Shown here: in pieces, positions 30,462 to 38,242 of the stretch
How the letters are laid out: the number at the start of each line of letters is the position of its first letter
Position numbering within the stretch: the first letter of the stretch is position 1
NCBI RefSeq assembly: GCF_008039565.1
Contig: NZ_VDUX01000005.1
Coordinates: forward strand, 62,001-126,000
Direction: 5' to 3'
Length of the DNA stretch: 64,000 nt
DNA from: Aeromicrobium terrae
GTDB taxonomy: Bacteria; Actinomycetota; Actinomycetes; Propionibacteriales; Nocardioidaceae
Notes under the pieces: model-generated
Told to the model about the DNA's origin: nothing
What the model saw: the letters and a program-made list of their open reading frames with translations, nothing else
Database searches by the model: none
Translations under genes and position numbers: made by a program

Positions 30462-31108
30462 CCGAGCGCACCATCGTGCACCTGATGCGCCACGGCGAGG
30501 TGGAGAACCCCGACGGCGTGCTCTACGGACGCCTCCCGTCGTACTTCCTCTCCGAGCTCGGCCACCAGATGGCCGCCGCCGCGGCCGAGTGGCTGTCGAA
30601 GAACGAGATCGTCCACCTGGTGGCGTCGCCGCTCGAGCGCGCACAGCAGACGGCCGAGCCGCTGTCGAAGATCCTCGAGGTCCCGATCACCACCGACGAC
30701 CGCGTCATCGAGGCGGCCAACCTGTTCGAGGGCAAGACGTTCGGCGTCGGCGACGGCGCCCTGAAGCGCCCGCAGAACTGGTGGCTGCTGCGCAACCCGT
30801 TCCGCCCGTCGTGGGGCGAGCCGTACAAGGAGATCGCCGCCCGCATGCAGGCCGCCGTGGCCGACGCGCGCGAGGCCGCCCGCGGCCACGAGGCCGTCAT
30901 CGTGTCGCACCAGCTGCCGGTGTGGATCGCGCGGCGGGCGTACGAGCAGAAGTCGTTCGTCCACGACCCGCGCAAGCGCCAGTGCTCCCTCGCGAGCATC
31001 ACCAGCCTGACGTTCGACGGCGACGAGTTCGCCGGCTTCACCTACAGCGAGCCGGCCGGCCACCTGCTGCCCGACTCCCTGAAGGGCAAGTTCGTCGGCG
31101 GGGCGTGA
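30458..31108 (+). CDS. histidine phosphatase (phosphoglycerate mutase-like) family protein
   Basis: 216 residues with the phosphohistidine motif LMRHGEVEN near residue 10, [14 protein letters not shown], and the second catalytic His in [10 protein letters not shown]. Counterpart of Rv0525 by position, between hemL and the cytochrome c maturation genes. Substrate unknown. Both ends overlap neighbours by 4 bases. Confidence 0.88.
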   Translation: MTERTIVHLMRHGEVENPDGVLYGRLPSYFLSELGHQMAAAAAEWLSKNEIVHLVASPLERAQQTAEPLSKILEVPITTDDRVIEAANLFEGKTFGVGDGALKRPQNWWLLRNPFRPSWGEPYKEIAARMQAAVADAREAARGHEAVIVSHQLPVWIARRAYEQKSFVHDPRKRQCSLASITSLTFDGDEFAGFTYSEPAGHLLPDSLKGKFVGGA

Positions 31109-31716
31109 CTAGCTCGAGCCGGTCGTTGAGCCTGTCGAAGCGACCTTTCGACAGGCTCAAGGTCCGTGGTCTGGTCGTCCTGGTCTGTGTCGTCCTGTCC
31201 GGGTGCGGTGGTGTCGGCACGCAGGGGTCGACGGGCGGGTACGTCAGTGGCAACGGCGCCATCACCACGCTCGCCCCGGCCGACCGGGAGAAGGCTCCGG
31301 AGCTGTCCGGTGACGACCTCGAGGGGCGGCCGTTGGACGCCGCCGACCTCGGCGGCGACGTGCTCGTCGTCAACGTCTGGGGCTCGTGGTGCCCGCCGTG
31401 CCGCAAGGAGGCGCCGGCGCTGAGCGAGGTCGCCCGGCAGTACCGCGACCGCGGCGTCCGCTTCCTCGGGCTGCTCGTGCGCGACAAGCCCGCAGCCGCG
31501 CTGGCGTTCACCCGCAAGCAGAAGACGCCGTACCCGACGATCGTCGACTCCTCCGGCCGGCTCCAGCTCGGGTTCGCGAAGTCGCTCCCGTCGCAGGCCA
31601 TCCCCACCACCTGGATCATCGACGCGAAGGGCCGCGTGGCCGCGCGCGTCATGGACGACGTCTCCGCGTCGACGCTCGCCGGGCTGATCGACGACGTGCT
31701 GGAGGACGAGTCGTGA
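31105..31716 (+). CDS. TlpA/ResA-like thioredoxin lipoprotein
   Basis: 203 residues. The lipobox is VVLSGC with lipidated Cys34, and the thioredoxin motif is WCPPC (Cys96, Cys99). It probably reduces apocytochrome c outside the membrane, with electrons from CcdA. Residues 6-20 (RSLSLSKRPFDRLKV) are encoded by a palindromic repeat at 31121-31165, so the basic n-region of the signal peptide comes from the insertion. The GTG start overlaps the previous stop; no other good start exists before the signal peptide except TTG 31126. Confidence 0.93.
   Translation: MTSSSRSLSLSKRPFDRLKVRGLVVLVCVVLSGCGGVGTQGSTGGYVSGNGAITTLAPADREKAPELSGDDLEGRPLDAADLGGDVLVVNVWGSWCPPCRKEAPALSEVARQYRDRGVRFLGLLVRDKPAAALAFTRKQKTPYPTIVDSSGRLQLGFAKSLPSQAIPTTWIIDAKGRVAARVMDDVSASTLAGLIDDVLEDES
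31121..31165. repeat. palindromic repeat in the 5' end of tlpA
   Basis: TTGAGCCTGTCGAA (31126-31139) and TTCGACAGGCTCAA (31147-31160) are perfect 14-bp inverted arms around a 7-base loop. Encodes LSLSKRPFDRLK, peptides I recall from repeat insertions in many actinobacterial proteins. Confidence 0.8.
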
Positions 31717-32465
31717 TCCTCCCGGCGGACGTCTCCGACACTGTGGCGTCCGGCTCGCTCGTCCTCGCGATCCCGATCGCGGTCGCGGCCGGACTCATCT
31801 CCTTCTTCTCCCCGTGCGTCGTTCCGCTGTTGCCGGGCTACCTCTCCTACGTCACCGGCGTGGGCGTGCAGGACCTCGGCACGACGTCCCGCAGCCGGAT
31901 GCTGCTCGGCTCGGTGCTGTTCGTGCTCGGGTTCAGCGCGGTGTTCGTGAGCGGCGGCGTGCTGTTCGGCTCGCTCGGGCAGGAGCTGTTCGAGTACCAG
32001 CGCGAGCTGTCGATCGTCACCGGCGTCCTGGTGATCCTGCTGGGCTTCGTGTTCATGGGTTTCGTGCCGCTCCTGCAGCGAGAGGTCCGCATCCACGCGG
32101 TCCCGCGGGTCGGGCTCGTGATCGCGCCGGTGCTCGGGGTGTTCTTCGGTCTCGGCTGGCTGCCGTGCATCGGCCCGACGCTCGGCACGGTGCTGACCCT
32201 GGCCAACAACGAGGCGACGGCCGAGCGGGGCGCGCTGCTGACGTTCACCTACTGCCTCGGCCTCGGCATCCCGTTCGTCGTCGCGGCCCTGGCGTTCGAC
32301 CGCTTCACCCACGCGCTGCGCTGGTTCCGCAGGCACCAGCGGGCCGTGAGCGTCGCCGGCGGCCTGCTGCTGATCGTCGTCGGCGTCCTGCTCGTCACCG
32401 GCTGGTGGAACGACATCGTCCTGGAGATGCAGTCGTGGATCGGCGGATTCGAGGCACCCCTATGA
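31713..32465 (+). CDS. ccdA: cytochrome c biogenesis protein CcdA
   Basis: 250-residue membrane protein that passes electrons from cytoplasmic thioredoxin to TlpA. About six helices. The two redox cysteines lie in FFSPCVVPLLPGY and GWLPCIGPTLG, the two halves of the internal pseudo-repeat. The GTG start overlaps the tlpA stop, and its own stop overlaps resB (ATGA). Confidence 0.95.
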   Translation: MILPADVSDTVASGSLVLAIPIAVAAGLISFFSPCVVPLLPGYLSYVTGVGVQDLGTTSRSRMLLGSVLFVLGFSAVFVSGGVLFGSLGQELFEYQRELSIVTGVLVILLGFVFMGFVPLLQREVRIHAVPRVGLVIAPVLGVFFGLGWLPCIGPTLGTVLTLANNEATAERGALLTFTYCLGLGIPFVVAALAFDRFTHALRWFRRHQRAVSVAGGLLLIVVGVLLVTGWWNDIVLEMQSWIGGFEAPL

Positions 32466-34003
32466 GTCAGGCCGCGCCCGCCCTGGGCACCCGCGAGATG
32501 CTGCGGTGGGCCTGGCGACAGCTCACGTCGATGCGGACGGCGCTGTTCCTCCTCCTGCTGCTCGCCATCGCCGCGGTGCCCGGGTCGCTGGTGCCGCAGA
32601 GCGGCGTCGACGCGCGCGCCGTCGAGGCCTTCAAGCTCGACCACCCGACCCTCGCGCCCTGGTACGAGCGGCTCGGCGTCTTCTCCGTCTACACGTCGCC
32701 GTGGTTCAGCGCGATCTACCTGCTGCTGATGGTGTCCCTGATCGGCTGCATCATCCCGCGCTCGGCGGCGTACTGGCAGGCCGTGCGGGCCCGGCCGCCC
32801 AGGGCGCCGAAGAACTTCGACCGGATGCCCGCGTCCGCACGGTTCGAGACCGAGAAGTCCGTCGACGAGGTGCTGGTCGCGGCGCGAACCGCGGTCGGAC
32901 GAGCCCGCGTCGACGTGGTCGACGACCAGCTGAGGGCCGAGACCGGGCACCTGCGCGAGCTCGGCAACCTGGTGTTCCACGTCAGCGTCGTCGCGGTGCT
33001 GATCGGCGTGGCGGCGGGGGCGCTGTTCGGCTATCGCGGCTCGGCGATCGTCAGCGAGGGCGACGGGTTCTCCAACGTCCTGACGCAGTACGACGACTTC
33101 AGCTCCGGCGCGCTGTTCGACCCCGACGACCTCCCACCCTTCTCCCTCACGCTCGACGACCTGGTGGCCAAGTTCCAGCTGACCGGACCGCAGCGTGGTG
33201 CGCCGCGGCTGTTCGAGGCGCGCGGCACCTACCAACCCCGGCCCGGCGACAGCGAGCGCAGGTACGACGTGAAGGTGAATCACCCGTTGAAGATCGGCAG
33301 CACGTCGGTCTTCCTCGTCGGGCAGGGGTACGCGCCGGTCATCAAGGTCACCGACGCGAAGGGCAACGTGGCGTTCGAGGACGCCGTGCCGTTCCTGCCG
33401 AAGGACGGCACCTACACCTCGACGGGCGTCATCAAGGTGCCGGACGCCGAGCCGAAGGGTCTCGGCTTCCAGGGCTTCTTCCTGCCCACGGCGGTCTCGA
33501 CCGGCGACAAGGACGCGCCGGTCTCGGCGTTCCCGGCCGCGGCCAACCCGCTCGTCGGGCTGTTCGTCTTCACCGGCGACCTCGGCGTCGACGCCGGCAC
33601 GCCGCAGTCGGTCTTCGTGCTCGACAAGACGAGGCTGACGCAGGAGATGAACGCGGACGGCACGCCGTTCCGCGTCAGCCTGAGCGAGGGCCAGACCGTC
33701 GACCTGCCGGGCGGTGGATCGATCGAGTTCGTCGAGCTGCGCCAGTTCGCGCGGTTCCAGATCAGCTCGTCCCCGCTGGTGCAGGTGCCGCTCATCGGCA
33801 TCGTCGTCGGCGTGCTCGGGCTGATCCTGTCGTTGTCCATCAAGCCTCGGCGCACCTGGGTGCGGGGCCGGCGTGAGGGAGCGGTTACCGTGGTCGAGGT
33901 CGCCGTGCTCGACCGCGTCCCCCGGGACGACCTGCCGGCTGATCTCGACGACCTCCTCGAGCGGCTGCGGAGCGCGCTCGGCGAAGAGAAGGAACCGACA
34001 TGA
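32462..34003 (+). CDS. resB: cytochrome c biogenesis protein ResB
   Basis: 513 residues. Three N-terminal helices (SMRTALFLLLLLAIAAVPGSLVP, YLLLMVSLIGCIIPRS, HVSVVAVLIGVAAGALFGY), a large external domain (about 190-440), and a last helix (VPLIGIVVGVLGLILSLSIKP) before a cytoplasmic tail. With CcsB it forms the System II heme-delivery and ligation unit. Operon order TlpA-CcdA-ResB-CcsB is intact. Confidence 0.95.
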   Translation: MSQAAPALGTREMLRWAWRQLTSMRTALFLLLLLAIAAVPGSLVPQSGVDARAVEAFKLDHPTLAPWYERLGVFSVYTSPWFSAIYLLLMVSLIGCIIPRSAAYWQAVRARPPRAPKNFDRMPASARFETEKSVDEVLVAARTAVGRARVDVVDDQLRAETGHLRELGNLVFHVSVVAVLIGVAAGALFGYRGSAIVSEGDGFSNVLTQYDDFSSGALFDPDDLPPFSLTLDDLVAKFQLTGPQRGAPRLFEARGTYQPRPGDSERRYDVKVNHPLKIGSTSVFLVGQGYAPVIKVTDAKGNVAFEDAVPFLPKDGTYTSTGVIKVPDAEPKGLGFQGFFLPTAVSTGDKDAPVSAFPAAANPLVGLFVFTGDLGVDAGTPQSVFVLDKTRLTQEMNADGTPFRVSLSEGQTVDLPGGGSIEFVELRQFARFQISSSPLVQVPLIGIVVGVLGLILSLSIKPRRTWVRGRREGAVTVVEVAVLDRVPRDDLPADLDDLLERLRSALGEEKEPT

Positions 34004-34980
34004 GCCTGTCCGACTACGCCACCGCGTCGAACTACCTGATCGCGGCCGCCACCGTCGTGCTCGCCCTCGCCGCGCTGGCCTACGTCGCGCAGTGGGGCTT
34101 CGCCCGCACCCTCGCGCCTGAACGAGAAACGGTTTCGCTCCCCCACTCGCTTCGCTCGCGGGAGGTGCCCCCAGGCTCAACCACCGGAACGGTCGTCGAG
34201 CTCGTCGAAGCGACGGAGTCGGCTGAACGCAGCGACGTGGCCGGCGGCATCGGCCTCTCGCTGACCGCGCTGGCCTGGCTGCTCCTGCTGCTCGGCGTCG
34301 CGTCCCGCGGCATGGCGGCGGAGCGGGTCCCGTGGGGCAACATGTACGAGTTCGGCTGCGCCGCCATCCTGATGGTGCTGACGGCCTACCTGGTGCTCGT
34401 GAAGGTCTGGTCGATCGACTGGGTCGGTCCGATGGTCACCGGCTTCGGCACGATCGTGCTCGGCGCGTCGATGCTCGTGTACGTCCCGGCCGGCCCGCTG
34501 GTGCCGGCGCTGCACTCCTACTGGCTCGTCATCCACGTGCTCGGCGCGATGATCTCCGGCGCCGCGTTCCTCGTCGGCGCGGCCGCGTCCGTCCTCTACC
34601 TGGTGAAGTCCAAGGCCGAGGCCACGACGCCGGACGACGAGCGCACCGGGTTCCTCTGGCGCATCCCGCCGTCGGCGAAGATCGACCAGGTCGCCTACCG
34701 CGTCCACGCGTTCGCGTTCCCGATCTGGACGTTCGCCGCGCTGATCGCCGGACCCATCTGGGCGCAGTACGCCTGGGGCCGGTACTGGGGGTGGGACCCC
34801 AAGGAGGTCTGGGCGTTCATCACCTGGGTCGTATACGCCGGCTACCTGCACGCCCGCGCCACGGCCGGGTGGAAGGGCAAGGCCGCGGCGATCCTCGCGT
34901 TGGTCGGGTTCGCGACGTTCGTCTTCAACTTCACCGGCGTGAACCTGTTCGTCGGCGGCATGCACTCGTACGCCAAGTAA
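34000..34980 (+). CDS. ccsB: cytochrome c biogenesis protein CcsB (CcsA/ResC)
   Basis: 326 residues. The tryptophan-rich heme-handling motif reads WGRYWGWDPKEVW, followed by conserved His residues in YLHARATAGWKG and VGGMHSYAK. First helix at about 12-30. Residues about 42-75 (PHSLRSREVPPG...TVVELVEATES) are encoded by inserted repeat sequence and would lie in the loop between helices 1 and 2. The insertion keeps the frame. Works with ResB to attach heme to cytochromes c. Confidence 0.95.
   Translation: MSLSDYATASNYLIAAATVVLALAALAYVAQWGFARTLAPERETVSLPHSLRSREVPPGSTTGTVVELVEATESAERSDVAGGIGLSLTALAWLLLLLGVASRGMAAERVPWGNMYEFGCAAILMVLTAYLVLVKVWSIDWVGPMVTGFGTIVLGASMLVYVPAGPLVPALHSYWLVIHVLGAMISGAAFLVGAAASVLYLVKSKAEATTPDDERTGFLWRIPPSAKIDQVAYRVHAFAFPIWTFAALIAGPIWAQYAWGRYWGWDPKEVWAFITWVVYAGYLHARATAGWKGKAAAILALVGFATFVFNFTGVNLFVGGMHSYAK
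34131..34214. repeat. composite palindromic repeat insertion within ccsB
   Basis: Two parts: CACTCGCTTCGCTCGCGGG with flanking GC arms (about 34131-34182), and GGTCGTCGAGCTCGTCGAAG (34191-34210). Related in style to the tlpA element. In-frame. Confidence 0.6.
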
Positions 34981-34989
34981 GGTCGCCGC

Positions 34990-35835
34990 GTGGGGGTTCG
35001 CATCACGGCCGACGGTCTCGTCATGACCTACGGAGCCGTGAAGGCCGTCGACGGGGTCAGCTTCACCGTCGAGCCGGGTGAGTTCTTCGGACTGCTCGGG
35101 CCCAACGGCGCCGGCAAGACCACGACGCTCGAGATCGTCGAGGGACTGCGGAAGCCGCATGCCGGCACGGCCCGCATCGACGACGTCGACCCCGCCACGC
35201 GTGCGCCCGGGCTGATGCGCCGGATCGGTGTGCAGCTGCAGTCGTCGTCGTTCTTCGAGCGGCTGACGGCGCGCGAGCAGCTCGACACGTTCGGCGCGCT
35301 GTACGACGTCCCGCGCGGCCGCAGCGACGCGCTGCTGGAGCAGGTCGGCCTCACCGACAAGGCGGACATCCGCACCGAGGACCTCTCCGGCGGCCAGAAG
35401 CAGCGGCTGTCGATCGCCTGCGCGCTGGTGCACGAGCCCGACGTCGTCTTCCTCGACGAGCCCACTGCCGCGCTCGACCCGCAGGCCCGGCGCAACCTCT
35501 GGGACCTGCTGCGCTCGCTGAACGACTCCGGCCGCACGGTCGTCCTCACGACGCACTACATGGACGAGGCCGAGGCCCTCTGCGACCGCGTCGCGATCAT
35601 GGACGCGGGCCGCATCCTCGAGCTCGACACCCCCGCCGCCCTCGTCAGAGGGCTCGACGCGCCGGTCCGCATCACCGTCCTCGTCGACGGTGAGGAGCAG
35701 GTGATCGAGACGCGCGACCCCGGCCGCGCGCTGGCCGACCTCGCGGAGCACGGCGCGCTCGACGGGCTGAGTGTCAAGGGCGCCACCCTCGAGGACGTCT
35801 TCCTGCACCTGACCGGACGGGAGTACCGCGCGTGA
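34990..35835 (+). CDS. ABC transporter ATP-binding protein
   Basis: 281 residues. Walker A GPNGAGKTTT, signature LSGGQKQRLS, Walker B VVFLDEPTAALDP and the H-loop THYMDEAE. C-terminal extension of about 60 residues after the core resembles DrrA/CcmA-type drug or lipid exporters. Starts 9 bases after ccsB and overlaps the permease by 4 bases. Substrate unknown; proximity to ccsB alone does not prove a link to cytochrome assembly. Confidence 0.93.
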   Translation: MGVRITADGLVMTYGAVKAVDGVSFTVEPGEFFGLLGPNGAGKTTTLEIVEGLRKPHAGTARIDDVDPATRAPGLMRRIGVQLQSSSFFERLTAREQLDTFGALYDVPRGRSDALLEQVGLTDKADIRTEDLSGGQKQRLSIACALVHEPDVVFLDEPTAALDPQARRNLWDLLRSLNDSGRTVVLTTHYMDEAEALCDRVAIMDAGRILELDTPAALVRGLDAPVRITVLVDGEEQVIETRDPGRALADLAEHGALDGLSVKGATLEDVFLHLTGREYRA

Positions 35836-36908
35836 GCCCCCTCCCGATCAGCGCAGCTTTTCGCAGCCTGACGACGGCGATGCTCAAGGGCTTCTTCCGC
35901 GACAAGATGGCGTTCTTCTTCGCGATCCTGTTCCCGCTGATGTTCCTGGTCCTGTTCGGCGGCATCTTCGGCAACCAGGGCTCGTCGAAGGCGGAGATCG
36001 TCCAGGTGGGCAAGGTCGCCGTGCTCGACGACGCCCCGCCGGCAGCCCAGAAGGTGTTCGAGCAGACCCTCGACATCGAGAGGACGACCAGCGAGGCGCA
36101 CGCCATCCGCGAGGTGCGCAAGGGCGACGCCGACGCCGCGGTGCTCCAGCGCGGCGACGAGGTGATCGTCCGGTTCTCGCGGGCCGACCAGGTGAAGGCC
36201 GCCACCGTGCAGGGCATCTTCAGCTCGATCGTCCAGTCGGCCAACGTCAGCGCCACCGGCCAGCCGCCCCGGTTCTCGCTCGCGACGCAGCAGGTCGAGG
36301 ACGAGTCGCTGTCGGCCATCCAGTTCTTCACGCCGAGCCTGATGGGCTGGGCGATCGCGTCGGGCGCCACGTTCGGCGCGGCCACCAACCTCGTCGTGTG
36401 GCGTCGCAACGGGCTGCTCCGCCGGCTGCGGCTCGCGCCGGTGCGGACGTCGTCGATCGTGCTGGCGCGCGTGTCGGTGAGCATCGCGATCGCGCTGGTG
36501 CAGGCCGCCATCTTCATCGGCATCGGCATGGCGTTCTTCGGCCTGAAGCTCACTGGAGCCTGGCCGATGATCATCCCGCTCCTCACGGCCGGCACGCTCG
36601 CGTTCATGGCCATCGGCCTGCTCGCGGGCTCGGTGTCCAAGAGCGAGGAGGCTGCGGTGGGCATCTCGAACTTCGTCGTCCTGCCGATGGCGTTCCTGTC
36701 CGGCTCGTTCTTCCCGCTCGACGGCGCCCCCGGCTACATCACCGCCATCGGACGCGTCCTGCCGCTGAAGCACCTCAACGACGGGATGCTCGACACGATG
36801 GTCCGCGGCGAGGGCCCGTCCAGCGCCCTGGTGCCCCTCGCGGTCCTGCTCGGCTTCACCGTGGTGCTGACCGCGGCGGCAGCCACCCTCTTCCGCTGGG
36901 ATGACTGA
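35832..36908 (+). CDS. ABC-2 type transporter permease
   Basis: 358 residues. N-terminal helix KMAFFFAILFPLMFLVLFGGIFG, an external domain of about 150 residues, then five helices including LMGWAIASGATFGAATNLV, IALVQAAIFIGIGMAFFG and VGISNFVVLPMAFLSGSFFPL. ABC-2/DrrB-YhgE layout with a large loop. Pairs with the preceding ATPase to form an exporter. Confidence 0.92.
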   Translation: MSPLPISAAFRSLTTAMLKGFFRDKMAFFFAILFPLMFLVLFGGIFGNQGSSKAEIVQVGKVAVLDDAPPAAQKVFEQTLDIERTTSEAHAIREVRKGDADAAVLQRGDEVIVRFSRADQVKAATVQGIFSSIVQSANVSATGQPPRFSLATQQVEDESLSAIQFFTPSLMGWAIASGATFGAATNLVVWRRNGLLRRLRLAPVRTSSIVLARVSVSIAIALVQAAIFIGIGMAFFGLKLTGAWPMIIPLLTAGTLAFMAIGLLAGSVSKSEEAAVGISNFVVLPMAFLSGSFFPLDGAPGYITAIGRVLPLKHLNDGMLDTMVRGEGPSSALVPLAVLLGFTVVLTAAAATLFRWDD

Positions 36909-36930
36909 CGCGCTGAGGTGCCCGACCCCA

Positions 36931-36988
36931 ACTTTTGCGGGGTTACGCAGGTTCCCGATGCAGGGAACCTCCGTAGGTCCACAAAAGC
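36931..36988. repeat. left inverted repeat of the AbiEi bracket
   Basis: An imperfect 58-bp palindrome. Its outer 26 bases (36931-36956, starting ACTTTTGCGGGG and ending CAGGTTCCC) match the reverse complement of 37597-37622 at 25 of 26 positions. The inner stem is GGTTCCC-GATGCA-GGGAACC. Confidence 0.85.
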
Positions 36989-37062
36989 CGTGGTGAGAGG
37001 CGCATCCACAGGCTTCAGATCGCCCCTGACGTCGTCCCGGTTCGCGCACGAGGCTCGGAGGC

Positions 37063-37572
37063 GTGCCGCGTCTCGTTCACCTTCCACCGCCACTCACCGA
37101 TCGCCCGATCAGCGTCGCGATGGCCAGGGCGCACGGACTGGGGCGCGCCGTGCTCGAGGGTCCACGGTTCCGACGGATCTTCCGCGGCGTATACCTGGCG
37201 GCCGACGTCGAGCTCACCTTCGACCGCCATCTCGCGGCCGCGATGCTCGCCCTGCCACCTGACGCCGTCGTGAGCCACTCGAGCGCCATGCAGCTCTACG
37301 GAGTCGCGCCGAGCCGGTCGGGCCCGCTGGAGCTGTCGACGAATCGTGGCGCCACGACGGAGCTCGAGGGCGTGGTGCTCCATCGCCGGCAGGGACGGCT
37401 GCATCCGGTGCAGATCCAGGGGATGCCGGTGACCGGTCCGGATCGGACCTTCGTCGACCTGCAGAACCCGTCGTCGATCCCGTGGAGGGTGTACGCGGCG
37501 CTCGCCCAGGGCGGTTACGCCGGCCCACCGCCGCGGACGAGCGCGATGTGGCACCGGTGGTTCAGCTTCTGA
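37063..37572 (+). pseudogene. truncated AbiEi-like (DUF559-class) antitoxin/nuclease gene
   Basis: 169 residues. FRRIFRGVYLAADVELTFDRHLAAAMLALPPDAVVSHSSAMQLYGV and GVVLHRRQGRLHPVQIQGMPVTGPDRTFVDL match the N-terminal half of actinobacterial AbiEi-domain/DUF559 proteins, which are usually near 300 residues. After TFVDL the match stops and the tail RVYAALAQGGYAGPP... looks unrelated; the Vsr-like nuclease half is missing. It is bracketed by 26-bp inverted repeats. Probably a decayed cargo gene, though a short product could still be made (GTG with GGAGG close upstream). Confidence 0.6.
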
Positions 37573-37584
37573 AGGCTTCGGCGG

Positions 37585-37622
37585 GTTCCCGAGGCTGGGA
37601 ACCTGCGTAACCCCACAAAAGT
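37585..37622. repeat. right inverted repeat of the AbiEi bracket
   Basis: GGTTCCC-GAGGCT-GGGAACC stem followed by the 26-bp arm (37597-37622) that mirrors the left copy with one mismatch. Confidence 0.85.
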
Positions 37623-37632
37623 CGAGGTCCGG

Positions 37633-37674
37633 GGACGCAGGTCAGAGGACGCAGGTCAGAGGACGCAGGTCAGA
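37633..37674 (-). repeat. three tandem 14-bp repeats at the 3' end of the PLDc_N gene
   Basis: GGACGCAGGTCAGA occurs three times in a row. The third copy covers the stop codon of the minus-strand gene. Confidence 0.85.
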
Positions 37675-37930
37675 GGTTGCGCAGGAAGTCCGGGTCGTCG
37701 TCCGGGCCGCGACCCCAGGAGCGTCCGGGGGGCGTGGGCGGGTGCGGGTTGTCGCGGCGCTGGCCGACGAAGATCCACAGCAGCGGCCCGACGAACGGGA
37801 CGAGCACGATGACGTACCAGAGCGCCTTGGGCGCGAGCTTGACCTTGTGCACGGGGGTGGCCCGGAGGTCGAACACCGCGTACACGAGCAGGACGACGCC
37901 GAGCACCAGGGGGACCAGCAGCTTGCCCAT
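37670..37930 (-). CDS. PLDc_N-domain small membrane protein
   Basis: 86 residues, MGKLLVPLVLGVVLLVYAVFDLRATPV...: two transmembrane helices with the PLDc_N pattern (helix, DLR/D, LPKALW, VPFVGPLLWIFVG). The function of this domain alone is unknown. ATG 37930 is preferred to GTG 37939 because TACCGT lies 7 nt upstream. Its tail is polar (GRGPDDDPDFLRNL). Divergent from the DUF4229 gene. Confidence 0.85.
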   Translation of the reverse strand: MGKLLVPLVLGVVLLVYAVFDLRATPVHKVKLAPKALWYVIVLVPFVGPLLWIFVGQRRDNPHPPTPPGRSWGRGPDDDPDFLRNL

Positions 37931-37937
37931 GAATCCC

Positions 37938-37943
37938 ACGGTA
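37938..37943 (-). promoter_or_regulatory. -10 box of leaderless promoter (PLDc_N gene)
   Basis: Minus-strand TACCGT ends 7 nt before the ATG at 37930. Confidence 0.55.
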
Positions 37944-37965
37944 CCGGGGCGGTTCCAGCCCCCAG

Positions 37966-37971
37966 TAGGCT
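37966..37971 (+). promoter_or_regulatory. -10 box of leaderless promoter (DUF4229 gene)
   Basis: TAGGCT ends 7 nt before the ATG at 37979. Confidence 0.55.
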
Positions 37972-37978
37972 GCGTGGC

Positions 37979-38242
37979 ATGAAGGCGTTCTGGATCTACA
38001 CCCTGGCCAGGATCGCCGTTTTCGTGGCGGTCTACGCGGCCATCTGGGGTCTCGCGTCGATCTGGTACGACATCTCCCTCCTCAACCTGGCCGTCCTGCT
38101 CGTCGCGGCCATCCTGTCCGCGGTGATCTCGATCGTCGCGCTCGGTGGACTGCGCGACGACCTGGCCCGGAACATCGAGCAGCGGGCCAGCCGGATCGCC
38201 GACCGCATCGAGGAGTCACGCAGTGCCGAAGACGTCGACTGA
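37979..38242 (+). CDS. DUF4229-like small membrane protein
   Basis: 87 residues with two hydrophobic helices ([24 protein letters not shown] and [21 protein letters not shown]) followed by a charged helix ending in [10 protein letters not shown]. Typical of DUF4229 proteins found near menaquinone genes in actinobacteria; function unknown. Its 3' end overlaps the next gene by 20 bases. Confidence 0.8.
   Translation: MKAFWIYTLARIAVFVAVYAAIWGLASIWYDISLLNLAVLLVAAILSAVISIVALGGLRDDLARNIEQRASRIADRIEESRSAEDVD

Noticed and set aside
37514..37519. CGTAAC on the minus strand as another BldN -35
   Set aside because: No CGTTG element at 15-17 bases downstream.
37606..37611. CGTAAC inside the right AbiEi inverted repeat as a BldN promoter
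   Set aside because: No matching -10; the bases belong to the inverted repeat, which also occurs on the left side.
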